In this document: one piece after another, positions 63,892-64,000 of the stretch | Numbering within the stretch: the first letter of the stretch is position 1 | Layout of the letters: every line of letters starts with the position of its first letter | Assembly (NCBI GenBank): GCA_020248915.1 | Contig: JADCGP010000008.1 | Location: 369,681-433,680 of the forward strand | Direction of reading: 5' to 3' | DNA length: 64,000 nt | Source: Rubrivivax sp. | GTDB taxonomy: Bacteria; Pseudomonadota; Gammaproteobacteria; Burkholderiales; Burkholderiaceae_C | Translations under genes and position numbers: made by a program | The notes under the pieces: model-generated | Told to the model about the DNA's origin: nothing | Databases searched by the model: none | What the model saw: the letters and a program-made list of their open reading frames with translations, nothing else

Positions 63892-64000
63892 TCAGACCCC
63901 GACGGCCAGCGCCAGCATCGCCGGCGGGGTGAGCGCCGGGGCTCGGGAGAGGTCGAGGGCGCGGAACCAGCCGAGGTAATGCTTCAGATAGGACGAGGCC
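63892..64000 (-). CDS. C-terminal end of an unidentified protein
   Basis: Only the last 36 codons are in the window: SSYLKHYLGWFRALDLSRAP ending in LAVGV and a TGA stop. The Trp/Arg-rich YLKHYLGWFRALD stretch resembles the C-termini of some transposases, but I cannot assign a family. The gene continues past the right edge. No clear mobile-element end is visible in the 70 bp between it and the nuclease gene. Confidence 0.4.
   Translation of the reverse strand, partial: ASSYLKHYLGWFRALDLSRAPALTPPAMLALAVGV

Overview
The window is about 70% GC chromosomal DNA from a beta-proteobacterium, most likely of the order Burkholderiales. Three things suggest this: the housekeeping block at the left (cysS, two cyclophilins, lpxH, mtfA, clpA-clpS next to a cold-shock gene), a TctC/Bug-type solute-binding protein, and heavy use of GTG starts with 1-11 nt gene overlaps. 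No tRNA, rRNA or CRISPR array was seen.

Layout. (1) 1-10.5 kb is core genome: alkA (cut by the window edge), cysS, a TPR protein, ppiA-ppiB-lpxH-mtfA, clpS-clpA, a cold-shock gene and a hybrid histidine kinase. (2) 10.5-36.9 kb is a large catabolic locus. A rightward operon of eight genes (nitroreductase to FAD dehydrogenase) meets a leftward operon of twelve genes (TonB receptor to aldehyde dehydrogenase) tail to tail. Five families occur once in each arm: a secreted protein of unknown family, a proline-iminopeptidase-like hydrolase, an EthD-like protein, an SDR and a 3-ketosteroid-dehydrogenase-like flavoprotein. Added to these are a sulfatase, a CocE/NonD hydrolase, a GDSL hydrolase, a dipeptide-epimerase-like enolase member, a GMC oxidoreductase, an ALDH, an MFS carrier, a Bug protein, an MlrC-like M81 protein and a GntR/FCD regulator. 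Together they look like uptake, hydrolysis and oxidation of a bulky, possibly sulfated and amide-linked compound whose identity I cannot tell. Candidate GntR operators lie at the TonB-receptor and gntR promoters. (3) 37-44.2 kb holds an RND efflux pair with codon use unlike its neighbours, flanked by an imperfect 52-bp direct repeat, then a MipA/OmpV porin-like gene and a GT9 glycosyltransferase.

(4) 45.05-61.71 kb is an integrative, probably mobilisable island. It is bounded by a 21-bp direct repeat and carries a P4-type tyrosine integrase at its right end. A decayed integrase plus a matching att-like hairpin lies directly to the left, so two related elements seem to have inserted in tandem. 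The left half of the island is one leftward gene train: Phd-type antitoxin, RelE/ParE toxin, HsdR, HsdM, HsdS, an OLD-type ATPase/Toprim protein and a fused DUF262-DUF1524 (GmrSD-like) protein. It reads as a compact multi-layer defence operon. The right half is a plasmid-like module: relaxase, MobC-like protein, an oriT with an IncP-like nick site, two copies of a 19-bp palindrome, ParB, an Abi_C protein, GATACG iterons and a candidate replication protein.

(5) 61.9-64 kb, outside the island, has a VapBC pair, an XRE regulator, a membrane-anchored Cas4/RecB-like nuclease candidate and the end of a gene cut by the window edge. The most interesting targets are the seven-gene defence operon (especially the OLD plus DUF262/DUF1524 pair) and the mirrored catabolic locus.
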